This document shows, one piece after another, positions 46,801-54,887 of a DNA stretch of 64,000 bases. The translations under genes and the position numbers were made by a program. The DNA is from Streptomyces sp. CA-210063 (GTDB taxonomy: Bacteria > Actinomycetota > Actinomycetes > Streptomycetales > Streptomycetaceae): positions 7,998,001 through 8,062,000 of the forward strand of contig NZ_CP102512.1 in assembly GCF_024612015.1 (NCBI RefSeq), given 5' to 3'. How positions within the stretch are numbered: the stretch's first letter is position 1; each line of letters begins with the position of its first letter. The notes under the pieces are model-generated. The model searched no databases. It was not told the DNA's origin and saw nothing but the letters and a program-made list of their open reading frames with translations.

Positions 46801-48276
46801 TCAGACGACGCGGGCCGCCGAGATGGGGCGCGCGGTGACGTCGTGGTCCGTCGACGCGCCGTAGGAGCTCCAGCGGTAGCGGGAGAACTCGCCCGTGGCG
46901 TTCGAGGCGTAGAACATCATGTGGCCGATGCCCACGCCGGCGAAGTCCTCCCCGTCGACGTTGCCGACCATGCGGGTGTCCGGGTGCGTGGTGGCGCTGG
47001 GCTGCCCGTACACGCCGTGCGGGGCGGAGGTCATGTCGACGACCTCGACGGCGTACTGCGTCTCCCCGCTCCGCACGCCCGTCCCGGTGTACACGCCCTT
47101 GACCTGCCGGACCAGCACGATGTGCCCGGTGTTGTCGGGGTCGCTGTCGTTGTAGTCGACCGCGACGAGGTCGCCCGGCTGCAGGTCGGCGACCTTGCGG
47201 ATGCGCTGGAAGTGCGGGCCGCCGGTGCCGTCGGTGAAGGCCTTGCGGTAGTCGGCGGCCTCGGGGATGCCGTCCTGGAAGTACTGCCTGAAGTAGTCGG
47301 TGGTGGCCCAGCCGTAGGTGTGCCGGAGCACCCAGGTGATGAAGGAGGAGCAGCGGGCGCGGGCGATCCAGCTGGTCAGGTCGTCGGGGGTGCCCCAGGT
47401 GACGGTCGACGAGGCGCCCACGAGGTAGACGTTGTTCTCCCGGGCCGTGAGACCGCTGACGATCGAGATCTCGTCGGGGGAGAGCGCGCGGTCGTAGGCC
47501 CGTACGTCGTCGACGGCGCCCTTGAAGCGGTTCACCGGGGCGCCGTCCCACTTGGCGCGGCCTATGTTGAAGCCCTGCGTGGCAGCCCAGGACAGGGTGG
47601 TGGCGGCGCTGCCCTCCAGTCGGCCGTTGACGTACAGGTGGACCTGAGTGCCGTCCCACACTCCGGTCAGATGTGTCCACACCCCGGTCGTGGCGGCGGT
47701 CGTGGCGACAGCCGAGACCTTGGCGCTCTGGTCCTCGCTGCGCACCTTGAACGCCCAGGTGCCGAACGCCGGGTCGTACTGGAGCAGGAAGCGGCTGGCG
47801 GACGTGCCGTCCTGGCTGACCGCGGTGTACATGGTGTCCGGCTTGGCCGGGGAGTCGGCGTCGTTCGACAGGCGCACCCACGCGGAGACCGTGAACGGGG
47901 CCGTCGTGTCGAGGACGGAGGTCGTCGCGGCGTAGGCGTTCGACGTGCCGTCGAAGCTCAGGTCGCCGCCGGCGCGCAGGGCCGACCAGGACGCGCCGGA
48001 GCCGAGGGTGACGGGCCGGTCGCGGCCGGAGCGGTCGGTGCCCGTGCCGTCCAGGGGCCAGTGCCCGATGAGGCCGCCCGGCAGATAGCCGGACGCCAGG
48101 AGACGCTGGTAGTGCACCATCCGCTCGGCCTCCGCCAGATGCGGTGCCGTGACGGGGGTGAACGGAGTGTTGAGCGGTGCGTCGGCCACGGCGGTGCCCG
48201 CGCTCCCCGCCACTCCTGTGAACGCCCCCACGCCCACGATCGCCGCTCCGCTCAACAGCCCACGTCTGCTGACCAT
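46801..48276 (-). CDS. Tat-exported LamG and papain-like (NlpC/P60-type) domain protein
   Basis: 491 residues from ATG 48276 with a GGGAG site. The signal SRRGLLSGAAIVGVGAF has the twin-arginine pattern and ends at AVA. Residues about 75-250 form a LamG/concanavalin-like domain (LIGHWPLDGTGTDRSGR, FTVSAWVRL, VHLYVNGRLEG, VDDVRAYDRALS). The last 200 residues resemble a cysteine amidase fold: ARARCSSFITWVLRHTYGW gives the Cys and GHIVLVRQV the His. It is likely a secreted glycan-binding cell-wall enzyme. Substrate unknown. Confidence 0.82.
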   Translation of the reverse strand: MVSRRGLLSGAAIVGVGAFTGVAGSAGTAVADAPLNTPFTPVTAPHLAEAERMVHYQRLLASGYLPGGLIGHWPLDGTGTDRSGRDRPVTLGSGASWSALRAGGDLSFDGTSNAYAATTSVLDTTAPFTVSAWVRLSNDADSPAKPDTMYTAVSQDGTSASRFLLQYDPAFGTWAFKVRSEDQSAKVSAVATTAATTGVWTHLTGVWDGTQVHLYVNGRLEGSAATTLSWAATQGFNIGRAKWDGAPVNRFKGAVDDVRAYDRALSPDEISIVSGLTARENNVYLVGASSTVTWGTPDDLTSWIARARCSSFITWVLRHTYGWATTDYFRQYFQDGIPEAADYRKAFTDGTGGPHFQRIRKVADLQPGDLVAVDYNDSDPDNTGHIVLVRQVKGVYTGTGVRSGETQYAVEVVDMTSAPHGVYGQPSATTHPDTRMVGNVDGEDFAGVGIGHMMFYASNATGEFSRYRWSSYGASTDHDVTARPISAARVV

Positions 48277-48400
48277 GCTCGCTCCCTGAACTGCCTGGAT
48301 TTCTGCCTGAGTTGACGGTCGGCCGAGTCTAGGCAGAGCGGTGCTCATGGTTCACCGGGGTTTAGGCGATGTCGTCTCAGGCGTTCAGGTGCTCAGCCGC

Positions 48401-49084
48401 TCAGGCGATGTCGTCGCCGTCCTCGCCGAACAGGTGCCGCACCGTCGACCGGTAGTTGGTCCGGACGTGGGTGAGCGCGTGGGCGCGGGCGCGGTCCGGG
48501 TCGCCGGAGGCGATGGCCTCGTACAACTCGCGGTGCTCGGTGAGGAGTTGGGACCACTCGGTGTTGCGTCGGGTGAGCCAGCGCAGGCGGCCGTCGACCG
48601 GCTCCATGACGGAGATGAGCAGGCTGTTGCCCGCCATGGCGAGGACGCGGTCGTGGAAACGGGTGTTGATGTCGGTGATCGTCTCGGCGTCTCCGGCGAG
48701 GGTCGCCTCCGCCGCCCGGTCGAGCAGGGCGGACAGCTCCGCCAGGGCCTTCGGGGTGGCGCGGGAGGCGGCGAGCCCGGCGGCGTACACCTCCAGTGCC
48801 TCGCGCAGTTCGAAGAGTTCCGTCACGTCGGCCGGGGTGAGGCGGCGGACGACCGTGCGGCGCGGGGTCTCGAAGAGGACGAAGCCCTCGGCGACCAGGG
48901 CGCGGATCGCCTCGCGGACCGGGACCCGGGAGACCCCGAAACGGTCGGCCAGCTCGCGCTCCACGAGCCGGTCGCCCGGGCGGAGGCGCCCCGCGATGAT
49001 GTCCTGCCGCAGGGTGCCCAGCACGCGCTCGCGCACCGCGCCCAGGGGTTCGATCTTCGCTCCTTCCGGAGCCAGGGAGCTCAT
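48401..49084 (-). CDS. GntR-family (FadR subfamily) transcriptional regulator
   Basis: 227 residues. The N-terminal winged helix shows LRQDIIAGRLRPGDRLVERELADRFGVSRVPVREAIRAL. The C-terminal all-helical FCD domain (FELREALEVYAAGLAA, NTRFHDRVLAMAGN, EHRELYEAIASGD) has metal-site His residues. It is divergent from the permease-racemase genes, with a perfect GGTATACC-centred palindrome between, so it probably represses them until an inducer of hydantoin or purine-breakdown type binds. Confidence 0.92.
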   Translation of the reverse strand: MSSLAPEGAKIEPLGAVRERVLGTLRQDIIAGRLRPGDRLVERELADRFGVSRVPVREAIRALVAEGFVLFETPRRTVVRRLTPADVTELFELREALEVYAAGLAASRATPKALAELSALLDRAAEATLAGDAETITDINTRFHDRVLAMAGNSLLISVMEPVDGRLRWLTRRNTEWSQLLTEHRELYEAIASGDPDRARAHALTHVRTNYRSTVRHLFGEDGDDIA

Positions 49085-49175
49085 GGGGCAATCTTCGCCG
49101 ACTCGGAGGGTGTTTTACGCGGCGTTAACCACAGCGACATCGGTCGGAACGGTTGACCGGAGGAGCATGTCGGCA

Positions 49176-49191
49176 GTTTGGTATACCAAAC
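49176..49191. promoter_or_regulatory. GntR/FadR-type operator palindrome
   Basis: GTTTGGTATACCAAAC is a perfect 16-bp palindrome with the TGGTNTACCA-type core known for the FadR branch of GntR regulators. It lies 92 bp from the regulator start and 104 bp from the permease start, well placed to control both divergent promoters. Confidence 0.85.
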
Positions 49192-49294
49192 AACTCGGAG
49201 TGGTCCCCTGGTCCCCCACACCGGTCCCCACGCCCGTCGTCGCCGCACCAGTCCCCACCACCTACCCCTGTCTCCTCTCGCTCCTGGAGGCCCC

Positions 49295-50794
49295 ATGTCC
49301 CTCGCCGACAGTGCCGAAGCCACCGGCACCACCGCGTTCGTCCCCGACCCTCGCCTCACCAACGAAGACCTCGCACCCGCCGACAAGCGGAACTGGAAGG
49401 TCTTCGACCTCTTCGCCCTGTGGATGTCCGACGTCCACAACCTCGGCAACTACACGTTCGCCGCGGGCCTGCTCGTCCTCGGCATGAACGTCTGGCAGGT
49501 CTTCACGTCGCTGCTCGTCGGCTTCGTGATCATCTACATCGGGATGAACTGGATGGGGAAGATCGGGCAGCGCCACGGCGTGCCCTTCCCCGTCGTCAGC
49601 CGCATCAGCTTCGGCGTCTGGGGCGCCAACATCCCGGCCCTCATCCGGGCCGTGATCGCCATCATGTGGTACGGCATCCAGACCTACCTCGCGTCCGTCG
49701 CGGTCAACATCATGCTGCTGGCCGCCTGGCCGGGTCTGGAGTCCTGGACCCACAACTCCTTCCTCGGCCTGCACCACCTCGGCTGGGTCACCTTCGTCGC
49801 CCTCTGGCTCATCCAGGCGCTGATCATCAGCCAGGGCATGGAGTCGGTCCGCAAGTTCCAGGACTTCTGCGGCCCGGCGATCTGGCTGGTCATGATCGCG
49901 CTGGCCGTGTGGATCCTCGCCGAGGCCGACTGGACCATCTCCCTCACCTCGACCCCCAACCCGGTCTCCGTCGGAGAGCAGTGGCGGCAGTGGTTCGGCG
50001 CGATCGGGCTGGTCCTCGCCACCTACGGCACGCTGATGCTCAACTTCTGCGACTTCTCCCGCTTCGCACCGGACTACCGGACGGTCAAGCGGGGCAACTT
50101 CTGGGGCCTGCCGATCAACTCGACCGCCTTCGTCGTCGTCTCGGTCATCGTCACGGCGGGCTCGATCGAGGTCTTCGGCAAGGCGATCACCGACCCGGCC
50201 CACCTCGTCGCCGAGATCGGCAACACCTGGATCCTCGTCCTGGGCGCCCTGACCTTCGCCATCGCCACCATGGGCGTCAACATCGTCGCCAACTTCGTCT
50301 CACCGGCGTACGACCTCGCCAACGTCTGGCCGCAGAAGATCACCTTCAAGGTCGGCGGCCTGATCAGCACGGTCGCGGCGCTGGTCGTGACCCCGTGGAA
50401 CCTCTTCTCCAACCCCACCGTCGTCCAGTACTTCCTCGGCGGCCTGGGCGCCTTCCTCGGCCCACTGTTCGGCGTGATCATGCTCGACTACTTCTGGGTC
50501 AAGCGTGGCCGTATCGACGTCGACGAACTCTTCAACGCCGAGCCCGGCTCCCGCTACTACTACCGCAAGGGCGTCAACCCCAAGGCCCTGTGGGCGTTCC
50601 TGCCGGCCGCGGCGGTCTCGGCGGTCCTCGCCCTGGTGACGGCCTTCAGCGCGGTCGCCCCTTACTCCTGGTTCATCGGAACGGCGCTGGCCGCCGGGCT
50701 GTACGCGGTGCTGTGCCGGGACGAGCGGGCCGCGGCGGGGAGCACGGAGAGCACGGAGAGCACGGTCGTCGAGCCCACCGCGGTAGAGGGCTGA
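49295..50794 (+). CDS. NCS1-family nucleobase/hydantoin/allantoin permease
   Basis: 499 residues from ATG 49295 (CTGGAGG site), with about twelve transmembrane helices. It has DLFALWMSDVHNLGNYTFAAG, GVPFPVVSRISFGVWGANIPAL and LMLNFCDFSRFAPDYRTVKRGNF, all typical NCS1 motifs. It imports a cyclic ureide or nucleobase with Na+ or H+. The downstream racemase points to hydantoin or allantoin-like compounds. An open frame upstream to 49178 is not used. Confidence 0.92.
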   Translation: MSLADSAEATGTTAFVPDPRLTNEDLAPADKRNWKVFDLFALWMSDVHNLGNYTFAAGLLVLGMNVWQVFTSLLVGFVIIYIGMNWMGKIGQRHGVPFPVVSRISFGVWGANIPALIRAVIAIMWYGIQTYLASVAVNIMLLAAWPGLESWTHNSFLGLHHLGWVTFVALWLIQALIISQGMESVRKFQDFCGPAIWLVMIALAVWILAEADWTISLTSTPNPVSVGEQWRQWFGAIGLVLATYGTLMLNFCDFSRFAPDYRTVKRGNFWGLPINSTAFVVVSVIVTAGSIEVFGKAITDPAHLVAEIGNTWILVLGALTFAIATMGVNIVANFVSPAYDLANVWPQKITFKVGGLISTVAALVVTPWNLFSNPTVVQYFLGGLGAFLGPLFGVIMLDYFWVKRGRIDVDELFNAEPGSRYYYRKGVNPKALWAFLPAAAVSAVLALVTAFSAVAPYSWFIGTALAAGLYAVLCRDERAAAGSTESTESTVVEPTAVEG

Positions 50795-50796
50795 GC

Positions 50797-51522
50797 GTGC
50801 GCATCGTCGTCACCAACTGCAACACCACGCAGGAGATGACCGAGGAGATCGTGCGAGGTGCCCGGGCCGCCGCAGGCCCGGGCACCACCGTGACCGGACT
50901 GACCCCCGCCTGGGGTCCCGAGTCCGCGGAGGGCTGGCTCGACAGCTACCTCTCGGCCGCCGCCGTCCTCGACACCCTGCGGACCTACGAGGAGCCGTAC
51001 GACGCCGTCGTCATGGCCGGGTTCGGCGAGCACGGGCGCGAGGGCGCGCGCGAACTGGTGGACGTCCCCGTCGTCGACATCACCGAGGCCGCCGCCCACC
51101 TCGCCTGTCTGCTCGGGCGGCGCTACGGCGTCGTCACCACGCTCGAACGCTCCTGCGGGCAGATCGAGGACAGCCTGGAGGCCGCCGGGGTGGGCCGCAA
51201 CTGCGCCGCGATCGTCGGCACCGGGCTCGGCGTCCTCGACCTCGCCGACTCCGACCGCACCACCCGCGCCTTCCTCACCGCCGGGCAGCGGGCCCGGGAC
51301 GCCGGGGCCGAGGTCCTGGTCCTGGGGTGCGCCGGGATGACCGGGCTGCAGCGGACGGTGGGGGAGAAGCTCGGGGTGCCGGTCGTCGACGGGGTGGGCG
51401 CGGCCGTGAAACTCGCCGAGTCACTGGTGTCGCTGGGGCTGACGACCAGCCGGGTGGGGGGCTATGCGAAGCCGTTGCCCAAGAGGAGGAGCTGGGGGAA
51501 CGGGGAGACCGGGGCGCGGTAG
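50797..51522 (+). CDS. Asp/Glu/hydantoin racemase family protein
   Basis: 241 residues from GTG 50797, two bases after the permease stop. The N-terminal IVVTNCNTTQEMTEEI and the late VLGCAGM loop fit the Asp/Glu/hydantoin racemase family. The position that usually holds the first catalytic cysteine reads MAGFGEHG here, with glycine; only the GCAGM cysteine is evident. It could epimerise a 5-substituted hydantoin or allantoin, or be a one-cysteine relative with other activity (maleate isomerase-like chemistry). Confidence 0.85.
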   Translation: MRIVVTNCNTTQEMTEEIVRGARAAAGPGTTVTGLTPAWGPESAEGWLDSYLSAAAVLDTLRTYEEPYDAVVMAGFGEHGREGARELVDVPVVDITEAAAHLACLLGRRYGVVTTLERSCGQIEDSLEAAGVGRNCAAIVGTGLGVLDLADSDRTTRAFLTAGQRARDAGAEVLVLGCAGMTGLQRTVGEKLGVPVVDGVGAAVKLAESLVSLGLTTSRVGGYAKPLPKRRSWGNGETGAR

Positions 51523-51555
51523 GGGGGCGTGGGCTTCTCCGCGTCCCTTGTCGCA

Positions 51556-51960
51556 CTACGACTCCGGGACCACCGCCGTCGCCGTGATCTCCACCAGTTG
51601 GCCCGGGTAGCCGAGGCAGGCCACGCCGAGCAGGGTCGACGAGTGGGGGCCGGTACTGAGGCCGGACGCCTCGACGACGTCCCAGACCGCGGAGAGGACC
51701 GCGGGCTCGCCGCTCACGACGTACACGTCGGTCGACACGACGTGTGCGAAGTCGCTGCCCACCGCCCGCAGTTGCTCCCCGAGGTTCGCCAGCACCTGTT
51801 CGGCCTGCCGTACCGGATCCCTCTCTCCGACCAGCTTCCCCTCGGTGTCCAGCGGAACGGAACCGGCGAGGAACGCCAGCTTCGTCCCCGCCTCGACGAC
51901 GGACGCGTGCGAGTAGACGGGCGGCGGAAAGAGGCTGGGTACGGTGACGCGCTCGATCAT
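51556..51960 (-). CDS. RidA/YjgF-family protein
   Basis: 134 residues. The fold markers YSHASVVEAGTKLAFLAGSVPLD, AEQVLANLGEQLRAVGSDFAHVV and GYPGQLVEITATAVV fit the Rid superfamily. The canonical RidA arginine near the C-terminus is replaced (LGVACLGYPGQLVEI), so it belongs to a Rid subgroup probably not acting as a standard enamine deaminase. It converges with the racemase gene and may serve the same catabolic pathway. Confidence 0.88.
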   Translation of the reverse strand: MIERVTVPSLFPPPVYSHASVVEAGTKLAFLAGSVPLDTEGKLVGERDPVRQAEQVLANLGEQLRAVGSDFAHVVSTDVYVVSGEPAVLSAVWDVVEASGLSTGPHSSTLLGVACLGYPGQLVEITATAVVPES

Positions 51961-52663
51961 GACGGCTCCCGGTAGAGGACAACCTGTCGATCATGCGCAA
52001 CCTGCGCAGTGAACGCATCCGAATTCCGGGCCGACGCTGTCGCCGCGCCGCCACGGGCACGCACTCCTGTGCAAGGGGCGGGTACGCCTCCGCGATGGTC
52101 GCGCAGATCCGCTCCCGCAGCAGCGTCGCGGCCTCCGGCCGTCCGGAACTCCGCCCGTGGCCGGGCAGCGTGTCCAGGAGCCGGTCGTAGTGGCGGAGAC
52201 GATGGCGCAAGGAGTCGACCTTCCATGGGTCGAGCGAGGCACGGCCGACGGGGCCCTTCACGATCCTCCCGCCGCCTCCCGCCCGCCTCCACTCCGCTTC
52301 TCGCCGGGCCCGGTGCTCCATCGCCCGTAGCGCCAACTTGCCCGGATCCGGGCGGGGCACGTCGATCGGCTCGTTCCTGATCCGCTCCAGGACCTCCTCC
52401 CTCCGCCGCCGCATCGCGGCCCGTACCGCTTCCGACCGCTGCCCCGAGGACTCCGCCACCGCCCGGAACTCGTCACTCCGCTCGGCCGTCTCGACCCGAT
52501 CCAGCCGGTGCAGCCGCGCTCTCGGCGCGTCCCTGAACCGAGGGTTCACACGGAGCCGGTCCGCCGCCCCGAGCAGTCGACGCACCATCCCTTCGGTCCA
52601 CCCGCGCACCCGCAGCCCGGCCAACGACACATACCGCTGCCCGTCCTCCTCATGGCCACCCAT
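51961..52663 (-). CDS. Hypothetical Arg/Glu-rich helical protein (3' end uncertain)
   Basis: ATG 52663 has a GGGGGAGG site. The protein begins GGHEEDGQRYVSLAGLRVRGW and is helical and strongly charged (RRREEVLERIRNEP, RHRLRHYDRLLDTLPGHG, LRERICATIAEAYPPLA). I recognise no family. The frame stays open past the start of the RidA-like gene to 51275, where it would overlap that gene and the racemase, so the natural stop was probably lost or a frameshift lies near 52030. The end given is only the boundary with the RidA-like gene. Confidence 0.55.
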
Positions 52664-52759
52664 CGCGCTACCTCCCCCGCTCATGCGTCGTCACTCTGTG
52701 TGACCGTGCATTCATTGAAGCGCAGGCCACTGACAATCGACCGAACCGTGAGTCGGTCG

Positions 52760-52960
52760 TCAGTCGTCCGAGGTCACGACGGTGGGCTGGCCTGCGAGGC
52801 CCGAGACGTAGGAGGTCGGTCCCGCGAGGGAGGAGATGTTCACGATCACCCCGCCGCCGGCCCGGCGCAGCGAGGGAGCCACCGCGCGCATACCCGGCCA
52901 AGGGCCCTGGAGATTGACGTCGAGGACCCTGCGGAACGATGCGAGGGACTGTTCCTCCAT
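52760..52960 (-). pseudogene. SDR oxidoreductase fragment
   Basis: Sixty-six codons read SFRRVLDVNLQGPWPGMRAV followed by GGGVIVNISSLAG, the central part of a short-chain dehydrogenase (helix E and the catalytic-Ser strand). The Rossmann N-terminus, the YxxxK motif and the rest are absent; the frame ends in TVVTSDD and a stop. It is a remnant. The 100 bp on its upstream side contain the start region of the divergent gene at 53060. Confidence 0.7.
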
Positions 52961-53059
52961 CGAGCCGGGTCCGAATCCTTCGCGCTGGTCACCCGGTCGG
53001 TGCGCGGTCTGACGGTACGGTTGGGGGTCCGATACGGCGACGTAGAGCAAGGGGGCCCG

Positions 53060-53485
53060 GTGGACGCGGAGTTGGCCGCACTGGCGGCGGCGGGAGCCAC
53101 GACGCTGGTTCAGTCGATGGTGGGTGACGGGTGGGCGGGGCTGCGCGATCGGGTGGCCTCCTTCTTCTCGCGAGGGAGGAGCGAGCAGGACGTCCAGGAC
53201 GACCTGGAGGAGTCGCGGGCCGAACTGGTCGCCGCGCAGGACGCCGGTGACGAGGAGGCTGTCGCCGACGTGCAGGCGGAGTGGCGCAACCGTCTGCGGC
53301 GCACGCTCCGGGCGGACCCGAACGCCGCCGCGGAACTCCGGGCACTGCTCGACGAGTTGGTGCCCGAGAAGGACGAGCAGGGCAGGGGATCGGTCTACAA
53401 CACCATCAACGGCAGCGTACACCAAGGCACGGTCATCCAGGCAGGCTCGATCGGGCGGCTGTCGAACGGCGAATCCCGGCGATGA
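53060..53485 (+). CDS. Small protein with C-terminal RHIM-like (BASS-type) motif
   Basis: 141 residues from GTG 53060 (AAGGGGG site). The N-terminus ELAALAAAGATTLVQSMVGD and GWAGLRDRVASFF resembles a short helical module common in Streptomyces regulatory/defence proteins. The middle is a charged helix (DVQDDLEESRAELVAA). The C-terminus reads NTINGSVHQGTVIQAGSIG, close to the Q-x-G core of RHIM-like bacterial amyloid signalling motifs. It may be the adaptor half of a signalling pair. Its stop overlaps the start of a tiny frame (ATGA). Confidence 0.75.
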   Translation: MDAELAALAAAGATTLVQSMVGDGWAGLRDRVASFFSRGRSEQDVQDDLEESRAELVAAQDAGDEEAVADVQAEWRNRLRRTLRADPNAAAELRALLDELVPEKDEQGRGSVYNTINGSVHQGTVIQAGSIGRLSNGESRR

Positions 53486-53568
53486 GCACGACCGGCGACG
53501 CGGGGCTCCCCGATTCGGTTGTGGAGCAATTCCCCACGGCGAGCCGGGCATACGTTCCTTACGAATAA
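53482..53568 (+). pseudogene. Truncated partner gene, 28 codons
   Basis: The frame starts with ATG overlapping the previous stop (ATGA), a standard coupling layout. It encodes STTGDAGLPDSVVEQFPTAS then a stop at 53566. A coupled partner of 28 residues is unlikely; it is probably the 5' remnant of a larger gene whose remainder was deleted before the 53610 gene. A genuine microprotein cannot be excluded. Confidence 0.4.
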
Positions 53569-53609
53569 TCCTTCGAGAAGATCGCACTTCCGCTGTTACC
53601 GTCTCCCAC

Positions 53610-54341
53610 GTGGCGAAACTCAATCAGATCATCGCAGTCGAGAAAGGCGTCAAGGCCAAGTCCCATCAGGACCTGACGGCTGCTCATCACGGGCTGCAGA
53701 AGCCGGCGTTGCTGGCCGGTATCGCGCGTACGTATCAGCCGAAGGACGAGGAGGGTGAGCAGTTGCCGCCCGAGTCGACTCGGGTGCAGGTGCGGGCGGA
53801 GGACGTGTTGCGGGAGACGGCGGGGATTCTCACGCGGCTGTTCGATGTGACCGCCACCAAGGACTGGGCCAACTGCACGGCGCGGGCGGATGTGAAGGTG
53901 GAGGGACGGGTGCTGGTCGCCGACGTGCCTGTCGCCTATCTGCTCTTCCTCGAGAAGCAACTCGGGGAGATCAACACGCTGGTGCGGAAGCTGCCCGTGC
54001 TCGACGCCTCCGAGGCGTGGGCACAGGATCCGTCCTCCGATGCCTGGAAGACCGAGGCCGTGCGGACGGTGCGGACGAAGAAGGTGCCGCGCAACCATGT
54101 GAAGGCCGAGGCGACCGACAAGCACCCCGCTCAGGTGGAGGTGTACTACGAGGACATTCCGGTGGGTTACTGGACCACCGTGAAGTTCTCGGGCGCCCTG
54201 CCCGCCCGGCGCGTGAACGAGATCCTCGGCCGCGTCGAGAAGTTGCAGCAGGCCGTGAAGTTCGCGCGGGAGGAGGCGAACGGCGTGGAGGTCGTCGACC
54301 AGCGGGTCGGTGACGCCGTGTTCGGCTACCTGTTCGGATAG
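53610..54341 (+). CDS. DUF7873-type conserved hypothetical protein
   Basis: 243 residues from GTG 53610. It begins AKLNQIIAVEKGVKAKSHQD and continues LLAGIARTYQPKDEEGEQLP, LLFLEKQLGEINTLVRKLP, PRNHVKAEATDKHPAQVEV and ends VGDAVFGYLFG. There is no signal peptide. It is widespread in Streptomyces as I remember, without known function. The basic/acidic pattern and the Y-RNA-like element 165 bp downstream on the same strand make an RNA-related role possible, which is inference only. Confidence 0.82.
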   Translation: MAKLNQIIAVEKGVKAKSHQDLTAAHHGLQKPALLAGIARTYQPKDEEGEQLPPESTRVQVRAEDVLRETAGILTRLFDVTATKDWANCTARADVKVEGRVLVADVPVAYLLFLEKQLGEINTLVRKLPVLDASEAWAQDPSSDAWKTEAVRTVRTKKVPRNHVKAEATDKHPAQVEVYYEDIPVGYWTTVKFSGALPARRVNEILGRVEKLQQAVKFAREEANGVEVVDQRVGDAVFGYLFG

Positions 54342-54361
54342 CTCGGGTAGTCTCACAGACT

Positions 54362-54389
54362 CCCCGGCCGGCCTCTGTGCCGGGCGGGG
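54362..54389 (+). terminator. Hairpin after the DUF7873-type gene
   Basis: CCCCG-G-CCGGC, loop CTCTGT, GCCGG-G-CGGGG, with one G-G mismatch, 20 bp after the stop. A second hairpin lies at 54434-54469 (CGGCCCGT/ACGGGCCG) and may belong to the RNA described next. Confidence 0.55.
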
Positions 54390-54505
54390 TGCGCGAGGAG
54401 CGCAAGCTGAAGCTGAGGCTTGTCGTGACGGAGCGGCCCGTACCCGCCGAAGAATTCAGGGACGGGCCGTGATCAATCTCAGACTATTGCTCCAGACTCA
54501 GTATT

Positions 54506-54651
54506 CGCCGCCGATCGTCGCAACGACCGGGCCCAGGCCCCGGGACGTCGAAGTGCCGGTTCAAGTCCGGCCCGCGCAGCTCGATGCGCGGTGGTCCAAA
54601 GGCAGGACGCGGCGACATGACGACTGACCTGGGTTCTCAACCGTGGCGGCG
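54506..54651 (+). ncRNA. Candidate bacterial Y RNA (YrlA class) with permuted tRNA-like module
   Basis: The order is: T-arm GCCGG-TTCAAGT-CCGGC (54555-54571), acceptor 3' strand CCGCGCA, a 6-nt loop GCTCGA, acceptor 5' strand TGCGCGG (perfect 7-bp complement), then D-arm GTCC-AAAGGCA-GGAC (54594-54608) with the GG pair. A stem equal to the anticodon stem forms between CGTCG (54546-54550) and CGGCG (54610-54614). Outside it pair CCCAGG (54532-54537) with CCTGGG (54628-54633), and CGCCGCC (54506-54512) with GGCGGCG (54645-54651). This closed-acceptor, open-anticodon layout is that of YrlA RNAs. GTCGAAG at 54547-54553 resembles the Ro-binding element. No Ro (TROVE) gene is in the window. Confidence 0.65.
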
Positions 54652-54673
54652 TGCCCATATGGGCGGCATCTCA

Positions 54674-54713
54674 GGGCCCGGGGGCCGGCTACGCCCTCGG
54701 GCCCACCTTTTTC
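54674..54713 (+). terminator. Intrinsic terminator with T5 run
   Basis: GGGCCCG-G-GGGC, loop CGGCTAC, GCCC-T-CGGGCCC, then ACCTTTTTC. It lies 22 bp after the Y-RNA-like element and is the best candidate for its transcription stop. A GCCCATATGGGC palindrome precedes it at 54653. Confidence 0.8.
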
Positions 54714-54887
54714 TCGGACGCTCCCTCTGATCCACCCGTTTCTCGGCCACGCCCCCGGACCCGTCCGTTTCCGGGTTGCGTTCATAAAGAACATGGCCTT
54801 TCCAAGTATCGTCACATCGCGGTAATACGAGCGTTCCCCTTCCTCCAGGTCCGGGTTCTACGGTGGAGACCACAAGCAGGAGATGCC

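Noticed and set aside
53482..53609. CRISPR, phage attachment site or IS end in the accessory patch
   Set aside because: No repeats with spacers, no terminal inverted repeats and no transposase or integrase codons were seen.
54543..54620. Two ordinary tandem tRNA genes
   Set aside because: The T-arm has no matching 5' half upstream and the D-arm has no proper T-arm downstream; the permuted module inside nested stems explains the parts better.
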